A stretch of 64,000 bases of DNA from Candidatus Laterigemmans baculatus (GTDB lineage Bacteria > Planctomycetota > Planctomycetia > Pirellulales > Pirellulaceae): contig NZ_WRPR01000112.1 of assembly GCF_010367455.1 (NCBI RefSeq), positions 124,001-188,000 on the forward strand, read 5' to 3'. How positions within the stretch are numbered: position 1 is the first letter of the stretch; the number at the start of each line of letters is the position of its first letter. A program made the position numbers and the translations under genes. The notes beneath the pieces are model-generated. The model did no database searches, was not told the origin of the DNA, and was given only the letters and a program-made list of their open reading frames with translations. Shown here piece after piece: positions 8,285 to 15,128 of the stretch.

Positions 8285-9373
8285 TTAGAGCGCGTCGCCA
8301 GCCGGCACGAACTCTTTGAACGGCACGCTGCTGCTCTTGCCGCGGAGGGTCAGGTAGGCCTGATAGACGCGATAGTCGATCGACTCACTCACCCACCGGC
8401 TCGCGCCATCGGCAAAGCCGGCATTGACCCCGCCGTTGTGAGCCGAGGAGGGACGGGCCCACAACGGAGCGTCGGCCGACGTCATCTGTCCTTCCATCGC
8501 TTGCCAATTGATCTTCATGACCGATTCCGGTGCGGGTGCCAGCGTCGTGCCTTCGCTTTCGTCGCGGAAGTGGAAGACCATCCCCTGCATCACCTTCGCA
8601 TTGGCTGCAGTCGTGCTCGAGCCCAGAGTCCAACGATTCCACGGTTGAGCCTGAAGGCTTTCGCTGAACAGGATCGTGTTGTTGCCGCCATCCTTGAAAT
8701 CATCCATGCGGATCGTGGGCCCAACGGGACCGAGGGCCTCAGCCTTGTTATTGAATGCGCCGTTCGCCTTCGTCTCGACGTTCTTCAATTGAACTGCCGT
8801 CACTGCTCCATAGGTCGCAGGATCTCCAGCGTCGGTGCCATTTGCAGCCTCGGTGGGCCAGAAGCCGTTGTTCGAGATGTAGGTGTTCTGCGCAGCCTCT
8901 TGCGAGTCGAATGCGACTCCCGTGGCGCTTGCACAGACGAAGATCGGGATGTTCGGCACCGAGTTGATGTGCCAGCCGCCCACCGCGTTCGGCGTGTCGG
9001 TCGCATACAGCGGGTACTTGTCTTCGTTGTACCGCTCGTAGGTCGCTTGGGCGCCGAGGTTCGGCATCAGGGCGACGTGCCAGGTGCCGTACTTTTCGTG
9101 TGCGGTGGTGTAGGTGTTGTCCGGATCGCCGGGGTCGTTGGCACCGCTGAACGAGCCAAAGTGATTGATGTACCCGGGCAGCTTGCGATTGGTCGTCTCG
9201 TACGTCACCGCGGCCAGGGCGAGGTTCTTGACGTTGTTTGCGCACTCGGTCCGCCGGGCGGCTTCACGGGCGGCTTGGACCGCTGGAATCAAGAGGCCCA
9301 TCAGGACGCCGATGATGCTGATAACGACCAGCAACTCGACTAAGGTGAAACCAGGACGAGAGCGTTTAGACAT
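8285..9373 (-). CDS. DUF1559 domain protein with prepilin-type N-terminal methylation site
   Basis: 362 aa. The N-terminus has the type IV prepilin-like signature [20 protein letters not shown] followed by [11 protein letters not shown]. The C-terminus carries the H-x9-DG motif (His of AHNGG to Asp-Gly of FADG). Both define the DUF1559 family, which is greatly expanded in Planctomycetes; its members are presumed pseudopilin-like surface proteins of unknown role. Prepilin peptidase would cut before the Phe of GFTLVE. An in-frame TTG at 9400 exists, but the ATG at 9373 has GGAG seven bases upstream and gives the usual short leader. Monocistronic, with its own terminator. Confidence 0.93.
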   Translation of the reverse strand: MSKRSRPGFTLVELLVVISIIGVLMGLLIPAVQAAREAARRTECANNVKNLALAAVTYETTNRKLPGYINHFGSFSGANDPGDPDNTYTTAHEKYGTWHVALMPNLGAQATYERYNEDKYPLYATDTPNAVGGWHINSVPNIPIFVCASATGVAFDSQEAAQNTYISNNGFWPTEAANGTDAGDPATYGAVTAVQLKNVETKANGAFNNKAEALGPVGPTIRMDDFKDGGNNTILFSESLQAQPWNRWTLGSSTTAANAKVMQGMVFHFRDESEGTTLAPAPESVMKINWQAMEGQMTSADAPLWARPSSAHNGGVNAGFADGASRWVSESIDYRVYQAYLTLRGKSSSVPFKEFVPAGDAL

Positions 9374-9380
9374 CGCACCA

Positions 9381-9384
9381 CTCC
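9381..9384 (-). promoter_or_regulatory. RBS deciding the DUF1559 start
   Basis: GGAG on the minus strand, seven bases from the ATG at 9373. It favours that start over the upstream TTG at 9400. Confidence 0.6.
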
Positions 9385-9520
9385 GAAGAACTTGAGACAA
9401 GAAGGGACGGCCGGGGATGTGGGGCTGCAGAGCATCCCACCGCCAGAGGATTCGCCCCTAGTATGACACAAGCTGCTTCGCAAAGTCCAGCGTTTTCGCC
9501 CGAGCTGTAAACGTGCGCGA

Positions 9521-9760
9521 TACCCTCCCCCCGGGCATTGGTCTCTACACAAGTCCAAGGGCTAGAAAAGGCACAGCCAATACCCTCCCCCCGGGAGGGT
9601 CGCGAGGAACGAGCGGGGAGGGTTTCCGCGACGGTGAGTTTCACTTGGGGCTATCGGTAGGGATCGCCCTCCCTCCCCTCGCTGACGCTCGACCCTCCCG
9701 GGGGGAGGGTGATGACAGGTCGTGCGACTTGTGTAGAGACCAGTTCCCGGGGGGAGGGTG
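9521..9760. repeat. Nested family A palindromic repeats
   Basis: The inner unit, 9581-9710, is a 130-bp family A element: it opens TACCCTCCCCCCGGGAGGGT and closes CCCGGGGGGAGGGT. It is enclosed by a second inverted pair, GGTCTCTACACAAGTC (9540-9555) with GACTTGTGTAGAGACC (about 9726-9741), whose outer ends again read TACCCTCCCCCCGGG and CCCGGGGGGAGGGT. This looks like one element inserted in another. The 9401-9789 interval holds no gene. Confidence 0.85.
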
Positions 9761-9789
9761 ATGGTGTGTGACCCGGGCTTTGGCTAGAG

Positions 9790-10608
9790 CTAGGCGGCCG
9801 CGGGCATGACTTCGTACTGCACCGCCTCGACGAGCTCGGCGGAAATCTGCTTCGCTTGCTCGCCGGCTCCCGCCAGCAAGGCCAGGTCGGCCAGCCGGGC
9901 GATGGTCCCCACGCGGCCTTCGGCGAGCTCGTGCAGTCGCACGATGGCCGCGTCCTTGAAAACTTCCTCGCGGGCGCCCGCTTGCGCCAGAGCGTGGCGG
10001 ATGTATCCCGCCGTATCGGCCAGGTCAAATGGATCGAGATCGATCCGCAGCGGGCAGCCTCCCACGGCCGCGGCGAGCGACAATGCATCGTGCGGCGAGC
10101 AGCCGATCACGGCGGTGAACCAGGGCGTTTCCGCAGCCAGTGCCCCGGCCGTCTCCGCGGCCAGCGTCGTCGCATCGTCGAGCAACCAGACGGTGCGGAC
10201 ACTTTGGCGAGCCGAGGCGGCGATCCGCTCGGAGACTTGACGGTACACGTCCCCCAGTCGACCGCTTCCCAGTCGCCCGCTCCCGAAGTGCGTGACTCCG
10301 AGATGCGTGACTCCGAGCCGCTGCGCCAGATGGACCAACAACTCCTCGGCCGAGCGATTGCGGGCCCCGGTGCGAACCATATCGACGGCCGTGTCCCCGA
10401 AGCCCGCCGAGACCGCGATCCGGTGGAGCAGCATCGTCCGCCCGGCGCCGGCCGGGGCGATCAGCAACCCGCTGCTGCGGCCCCCCGAGATCAGATAGTC
10501 GAGCCGCGCTAGCGCTTCCCGCTGCGGGCGACCCGCAAAAAAGTCATCGGCCAATTCCGGTCGCCCAAAAGGCATCCGGTGCAGTGACCAGTAGGCGTAG
10601 TGGGACAT
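9790..10608 (-). CDS. ExeA/GspA-like AAA ATPase with arginine in the Walker A motif
   Basis: 272 aa from the ATG at 10608. MSHYAYWSLHRMPFGRPELA matches the N-terminus of ExeA-type ATPases (short aromatic motif, then PF). The nucleotide site reads APAGAGRT, with Arg where GKT/GKS is expected, and the Walker B-like strand is VWLLDDA. A tandem duplication gives LGVTHLGVTH and GSGRLGSGRLG near residues 110-130. ExeA-like ATPases usually serve secretion or DNA transactions. The Lys-to-Arg change may weaken ATP hydrolysis. The reading frame extends upstream to 10839, but only through tandem repeat DNA, so I exclude that part. Confidence 0.78.
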   Translation of the reverse strand: MSHYAYWSLHRMPFGRPELADDFFAGRPQREALARLDYLISGGRSSGLLIAPAGAGRTMLLHRIAVSAGFGDTAVDMVRTGARNRSAEELLVHLAQRLGVTHLGVTHFGSGRLGSGRLGDVYRQVSERIAASARQSVRTVWLLDDATTLAAETAGALAAETPWFTAVIGCSPHDALSLAAAVGGCPLRIDLDPFDLADTAGYIRHALAQAGAREEVFKDAAIVRLHELAEGRVGTIARLADLALLAGAGEQAKQISAELVEAVQYEVMPAAA

Positions 10609-10741
10609 TTGCGAAAGCACCAGTACGAGTCGCCACCGAAGGCGCGGATCGAGCCAAGACGCGGAAAGACCGCGGCATAACTCCGACAATCGGCACGTCC
10701 CGCACGCCGCCTTGAAGGAAAGCCGGGGCCTCGAGGTACGG

Positions 10742-11065
10742 GTGAGCCACGGAAGGAAATACGGGTGAGCCACGGAAGGAAATGCGGGTGAGCCACGGAA
10801 GGAAATACGGGTGAGCCACGGAAGGACACGGAAGGTCACGGAAGAAAAGGAAAGAGGGAAGAGAAGAGGAGCGGCAAGAGGTGACGGCAGGAGGTGACGG
10901 CAAGAGGTGACGGCAGGAGGTGACGGCAGGAGGTGACGGTGATTGCTAGCTCCCTCTCCAGCCCGCTTCTCGCTGCTCCCCGCCCCTTCCTTGCTTCCTT
11001 GCTTCCTTGCTTCCGTGCTTCCGTGCTTCCGTGCTTCCGTGCTGTTCCGTGTCTTTCCGTGGCTC
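10742..11065. repeat. Three adjacent tandem arrays with 23-, 13- and 8-bp units
   Basis: About 10742-10831: nearly four copies of a 23-bp unit starting GTGAGCCACGGAAGG. About 10879-10940: five copies of the 13-bp unit AGGTGACGGCAGG. About 10986-11060: seven or more copies of an 8-bp unit GCTTCCGT/GCTTCCTT. The CACGGAAG core of the first array is complementary to the CTTCCGTG of the last, so the block is a loose inverted repeat. It fills the gap between the divergent ATPase and DUF4105 genes; no gene is seen. Confidence 0.85.
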
Positions 11066-11144
11066 CTCTCCGCTCCCTACGCCTCCCGCTACCTCCTGTT
11101 GGGGTTGACTCGCAAGGCTCGGAATTGCGACTGGAAGCGGCGTG

Positions 11145-12104
11145 ATGAACCCGTCCCGCCTAAGCCTCTGCCGCCGCTGCGTCAACTTCGCCTGGCTCTG
11201 CTGCGCGGTCGGGCTGGTTGGGTGCATGCTCGGCGGCTGCGCGCAAGTTCCCGCCGGTAACTCGCTGCTCGATGGGGCGCTGCTGGAGAGGACGGCCGCG
11301 GCGGGCGAGGCGGTTCTCGAGGTTCCGGTCCCGTCGCACGAGCGGCTGTGGCGGATCGAGCAGGCGGTGCTGCCGTATGTCGAGTGGGATCAGCGACGAG
11401 TGACGGTCCGCAATGTCCGCCAATGTCGCTGGCGGAGCGAGGAGTCGAAGGAGGTCCGGCACGCCGACTGGCAGTTCGCTTGGGGCGATGTGCAGGGAGT
11501 TGATTTCGTCGTCGCTCCGTTTCGCGACATGCCGCTGCTAGCCCACACGATGCTCAGCTTCCGGCTGGCCGACGGTCGCTGCTTGGGGCTCTCGGTCGAA
11601 GCTCGCCTGGAGCGGGGCGAGACGTACTCGGTCGTCGCCGGAGCGGCTCGCCAGTTTGAATTAATGTATGTGCTGGCCGACGAACCCGACCTGTACGGGC
11701 TCCGCGCCGAAGTCCGCCGCGACGACCTGTACCTCTACGAGACTCGCGCCACGGGAGCGGCGGCCGCCCGCTTGCTCCGCGATGTTTTGCAGCGCGTCGA
11801 CCAGCTGGTCGCCGAGCCCGAGTTCTACGATTCGCTGTCGAACAACTGCACGACGAACCTCGTACAACACCTCAACCGCACGCAGCTGGGGCAAGTGCCG
11901 GCTGATTGGCGGAGTCAGTTGCCCGGTCAGAGCGATCGGCTCGCCCACTCGCTCGGGCTGCTGAAGACGACGCTTCCGTTCGAAGAGGCACGGCGGCAGG
12001 CCTGGGTCTCCAGCCGCGTCCGCCAGCATTTAGGAGCCCCCGAGTTCTCGCAGAAAATCCGCCAGAGTTCCAACGCGGCTATTGCATCAGCCGCCGGGCG
12101 CTAG
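11145..12104 (+). CDS. DUF4105-domain lipoprotein
   Basis: 319 aa. The N-terminus has a signal with the lipobox LGGC, so a lipid-anchored periplasmic protein is likely. The central part has the DUF4105 pattern, with YVLADEPDLYGLRAEV and the conserved NNCTTNL segment. DUF4105 is a papain/NlpC-like fold domain of uncertain activity; Cys and His residues are consistent with a cysteine hydrolase, but I cannot prove catalysis. The ATG at 11145 follows GGAAG at seven bases. A GTG directly before it also reads in frame. The last residues (ASAAGR) and stop are encoded by a family B repeat. Confidence 0.85.
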   Translation: MNPSRLSLCRRCVNFAWLCCAVGLVGCMLGGCAQVPAGNSLLDGALLERTAAAGEAVLEVPVPSHERLWRIEQAVLPYVEWDQRRVTVRNVRQCRWRSEESKEVRHADWQFAWGDVQGVDFVVAPFRDMPLLAHTMLSFRLADGRCLGLSVEARLERGETYSVVAGAARQFELMYVLADEPDLYGLRAEVRRDDLYLYETRATGAAAARLLRDVLQRVDQLVAEPEFYDSLSNNCTTNLVQHLNRTQLGQVPADWRSQLPGQSDRLAHSLGLLKTTLPFEEARRQAWVSSRVRQHLGAPEFSQKIRQSSNAAIASAAGR

Positions 12105-12159
12105 CCCCCGGTTTCTAAAAAACGCCGTGACAACCGGACGCTAGCGCGTGGCGGCTGAT
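12087..12159. repeat. Family B palindrome overlapping the end of the DUF4105 gene
   Basis: Arms ATCAGCCGCCGGGCGCTAGC and GCTAGCGCGTGGCGGCTGAT. The stop codon TAG at 12102-12104 is the core of the left arm, so the hairpin is both coding end and likely terminator. Confidence 0.88.
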
Positions 12160-12299
12160 GAGCTGGACATTGCTGAAGAAGTTCTGAATCACGAAAGTTG
12201 CGTGAAGATGCGGGCGGTTTTGCGTTTCGCTCTTGACGGCTCCTTTGCAAAGATTATCAAACAAGTGTCTCGATCGACTTGGCTCCCTTGATTGCTCCC

Positions 12300-12815
12300 A
12301 TGCAGCTGTTTGCCGCCCGCATCGCCCTCCTCGCCTATCTGGTTGGTGGCTTAGCCATCCCAGCGGCGCACCAGTATGGGTGGGTGCACGCGGCGGCGGG
12401 AGTTCCGCATCAGGGCCATGCACACGGAAGCCACTTCCACGCGGGCCACTCGCACGCGGGCCACTCGCACGAAGCTCCCTGCCACGATCAGGCGTCAGCG
12501 ACGGCCAGTGATGGTGCGGCCAGTGATGGTGCGGCGGAGTCCTCGGCGACTCGTGACTGCTGCCCCACGGCGAGCGATCGAGACCACTGCTCAGCGATTG
12601 CGGCAACCGTCCCTCAAGACGCGGCGTGCGGCGACGACTGTGCCGTGTGTGGCTTTACCGGGTCGGCTCAGACGCCGCTGGCCGAGCCGCTGCCGATGCT
12701 CCCTCCGGTACCGCAGCTTCAGGCGGCACTGGCTGCGAGCGGCCCTGGGTTCAGTGCCGCGGATCTCCGTGGGGACCGGCTGCGGGGCCCTCCTGGCGAC
12801 GTGATTTTGGTTTAG
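12300..12815 (+). CDS. Exported histidine/cysteine-rich protein, possible metal binder
   Basis: 171 aa from the ATG at 12300; an in-frame TTG at 12279 is weaker. A hydrophobic signal-like N-terminus (residues 1-25) is followed by a His-rich stretch with GHAHGSHFHAGHSHAGHSH, then Cys pairs (CC, and CGDDCAVCGF) and a Pro-rich end. Two 15-bp tandem duplications encode HAGHSHAGHSH and SDGAASDGAA. It resembles small periplasmic metal-binding or DUF2946-like proteins but I do not assign a family. It lies 36 bases upstream of a DUF1559 protein that also carries a His/Asp-rich insert, so the pair may handle zinc, copper, nickel or cobalt. Confidence 0.7.
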   Translation: MQLFAARIALLAYLVGGLAIPAAHQYGWVHAAAGVPHQGHAHGSHFHAGHSHAGHSHEAPCHDQASATASDGAASDGAAESSATRDCCPTASDRDHCSAIAATVPQDAACGDDCAVCGFTGSAQTPLAEPLPMLPPVPQLQAALAASGPGFSAADLRGDRLRGPPGDVILV

Positions 12816-12851
12816 TCCATTCGTCTTTCCAAATCACGTGAGTTTCCTGAG

Positions 12852-13811
12852 ATGTCTGTACGCCGAGTTTCTGCGCGCCGCGCCTTTACGCTGGTCGAGT
12901 TGTTGGTGGTGATCGCCATCATTGGAGTGCTGGTCGGATTGCTTCTGCCAGCGGTGCAAGCGGCTCGCGAAGCCGCCCGCCGGATGAGTTGCCAGAGCAA
13001 TCTGCGGCAACTCGGAATCGCCCTGCACAACCACCATGACACCTACGGCTACTTTCCCGATGGCTGGGATGCGATCGACGAGCATCATGAGCCCGGCTGG
13101 GGCTGGGCCGCGGGCTTGCTGCCGTTCATGGAGCAGCAGCCGGGGCACGATCTGATCAACTTCAACGAGCCGATCGAGACGCCCGAGCACAGCCCGGTGC
13201 GGACGATGACGGTTAGCAACTTCATGTGCCCGAGCGACATCGGGCCGAGCATTTTTGCGATCGCCGAGGGAGACGGGCTGCACGGCCACGGTCACGGTCA
13301 CAGCGGGATCGGGTCGCTCGAAGACGACGACCACGACGACCACGATCACGAGCACGGACCCTCCCACGCCGACGAGGGGCTCCACCCGCTGTTCGAGATC
13401 GCCAAGTGCAACTACTCGGGCGTGTTCGGCACGTTCGACCTCCATGAAAATCCCTTCAAGGGCGACGGGCTGTTCTACGCCAACAGCCAATTGCGGATGC
13501 GGGACATCGTCGACGGCACCAGCACGACGCTGATGGTCGGCGAGCGGAGCAGTCGCTTGGGAGGCACGATCTGGCACGGGGCGATCCCCGAAGCGAACGA
13601 GTTCGAAGCCCGGATCGTCGGCGTCACCGACCACACGCCGAACCATCCGGTCGGGCACTTCGAGGACTTCAGCAGCTACCACCGAGGCGTCACCGGGTTC
13701 GTGATGGGCGACGGTTCGGTCCGGCACTTGAGCGACAACATCGACCTGGCGGTCTACAAGGCGCTGGCCACCCGCCAAGGCTCGGAAGTGGTCGACAGCA
13801 CGAAGTACTGA
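12852..13811 (+). CDS. DUF1559 protein with His/Asp-rich insertion
   Basis: 319 aa. Prepilin-like N-terminus [20 protein letters not shown] and [12 protein letters not shown]-terminal H-x9-DG motif (His of SYHRG to MGDG). Unlike the first DUF1559 protein, it has an internal insert of about 35 residues containing [21 protein letters not shown] and further His, which could bind divalent metal. It follows a His-rich exported protein in the same direction, suggesting one operon. Surface or periplasmic location is expected from the prepilin signal. Family function is unknown; the metal link is my inference. Confidence 0.9.
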   Translation: MSVRRVSARRAFTLVELLVVIAIIGVLVGLLLPAVQAAREAARRMSCQSNLRQLGIALHNHHDTYGYFPDGWDAIDEHHEPGWGWAAGLLPFMEQQPGHDLINFNEPIETPEHSPVRTMTVSNFMCPSDIGPSIFAIAEGDGLHGHGHGHSGIGSLEDDDHDDHDHEHGPSHADEGLHPLFEIAKCNYSGVFGTFDLHENPFKGDGLFYANSQLRMRDIVDGTSTTLMVGERSSRLGGTIWHGAIPEANEFEARIVGVTDHTPNHPVGHFEDFSSYHRGVTGFVMGDGSVRHLSDNIDLAVYKALATRQGSEVVDSTKY

Positions 13812-13910
13812 GGACTGCGTGCTGCGTACTGGCAGGGCTGGTTGCAAACCTTTCTCGCGGGGCTATCTTCGACCGCTTGTTCGAACGTCACCCGCGAGGA
13901 AGCAAAGATC

Positions 13911-14900
13911 ATGAGTCAGGCGTATGGCAACGGAAAGCCGGGAGTAGCCGCTTTCCTGGAGCATCATTACCGGCATTTCAATGCTCGGGAAACGATCGAC
14001 GCAGCCCGCGGCTATCGCCAGTTCATCGACGAGGGAGGCAAGATGCTGGTCAGTTTGGCGGGCGCGATGAGCACCGCCGAACTGGGGCTGTCGCTCGCCG
14101 AGATGATTCGCGCGGGACTGGTGCATGCGGTCAGTTGCACCGCCGCCAACCTGGAAGAAGACATCTTCAACTTGGTGGCTCATGACGAGTACCGGATCAT
14201 CCAGGACTGGCGGGCGCTGTCGGCCGAGGACGAGGTGAAGCTGCTCGAAGAAGGCTTTAACCGCGTCACCGATACCTGCATCCCCGAAACGGTCATGCGG
14301 AACATCGAAGCCCGCTTGCTGAAGCTGTGGATCGAAGCCTGCGAGCAGAATGAGCCCAAGACGCCGGCCGAGTTCATGTTCCGCTTGCTCGACGATCCCG
14401 AGCTCGAACAGCACTTCCAGGTCGACTCCTCCGCCTCCTGGGTGCTGGCGGCCAAGGAAGCCGGCATTCCCGTCTTCGTCCCCGGATTCGAAGATTCGAC
14501 GCTCGGCAACATCTTCGCCGCCCGCGTCTACGAGGGGGTTGTTCCCTCGCACAGCGCGTACATCAGCGGCACCGGACAGATGGAGCGGCTGATTCGTTGG
14601 TATCGCGAGACGAGCGACGAGTCGAAGATCGGGTTCTTTCAGATCGGCGGCGGGATCGCGGGCGACTTTGCCATCTGCGTCGTCCCGCTGCTCAATCAGG
14701 ATCTCAAAGCCGACATCCGGATGTGGAGTTACTTCTGCCAGATCAGCGACGCGGCGACCAGCTACGGCGGCTACAGCGGGGCGGTCCCCAACGAGAAGAT
14801 CACCTGGGGCAAGCTCGACGCCGAGACGCCCAAATTCATGATCCAGAGCGACGCCACGATCGTCGCGCCACTGATCTTCGCCTACCTGCTCGGGTGGTAG
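13911..14900 (+). CDS. Deoxyhypusine synthase family protein
   Basis: 329 aa from the ATG at 13911. The C-terminal half has the family core, including YGGYSGAVPNEKITWGKL; the Lys of WGK corresponds to the catalytic lysine that forms the enzyme-imine intermediate in eukaryotic DHS. SDATIVAPLIFA follows, as in DHS. An N-terminal LAGAMSTAELG segment also fits. In archaea and eukaryotes the enzyme transfers aminobutyl from spermidine to eIF5A. Bacteria lack that substrate, and bacterial relatives are thought to make homospermidine or another polyamine, so the substrate here is open. It stands alone. An 8-bp tandem repeat starts at its stop codon. Confidence 0.9.
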   Translation: MSQAYGNGKPGVAAFLEHHYRHFNARETIDAARGYRQFIDEGGKMLVSLAGAMSTAELGLSLAEMIRAGLVHAVSCTAANLEEDIFNLVAHDEYRIIQDWRALSAEDEVKLLEEGFNRVTDTCIPETVMRNIEARLLKLWIEACEQNEPKTPAEFMFRLLDDPELEQHFQVDSSASWVLAAKEAGIPVFVPGFEDSTLGNIFAARVYEGVVPSHSAYISGTGQMERLIRWYRETSDESKIGFFQIGGGIAGDFAICVVPLLNQDLKADIRMWSYFCQISDAATSYGGYSGAVPNEKITWGKLDAETPKFMIQSDATIVAPLIFAYLLGW

Positions 14901-14926
14901 GTAGCAGGTAGCAGGTAGCAGGCACG
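14899..14926. repeat. 8-bp tandem repeat at a stop codon
   Basis: About three copies of GTAGCAGG begin at the stop of the DHS-like gene. Confidence 0.8.
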
Positions 14927-14937
14927 CGGTTCCCATT

Positions 14938-15088
14938 CGTACTCGTACTCGTACTCGTACTCGTACTCGTACTCGTACTCGTACTCAGCGGAGCGGTACT
15001 CGTACTCAGCGCAGCGGTACTCGGAGGCAGCCCGGACAAAGGATTCGAGTACGAGTACGAGTACCGCTGCGCTGAGTACGAGTACGAA
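14938..15088. repeat. GTACTC hexamer array with a 24-bp perfect inverted repeat
   Basis: Eight tandem copies of CGTACT/GTACTC at 14938-14985, followed by copies broken by AGCGGAGCG and AGCGCAGCG. A perfect 24-bp arm at 15000-15023 (containing CTCAGCGCAGCGGTAC) is repeated inverted at 15058-15081. The block lies between convergent genes and could end transcription from both sides. Confidence 0.85.
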
Positions 15089-15128
15089 AAGAAAGTTCTG
15101 CCCGTAACCTGCTCCCTGAACCCTCTCC

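Noticed and set aside
9521-9760. Insertion sequence with terminal inverted repeats
   Set aside because: No transposase or coding frame inside; treated as a non-autonomous palindromic element.
10742-11065. Possible CRISPR array
   Set aside because: Units are directly adjacent without unique spacers, and no cas gene is present.
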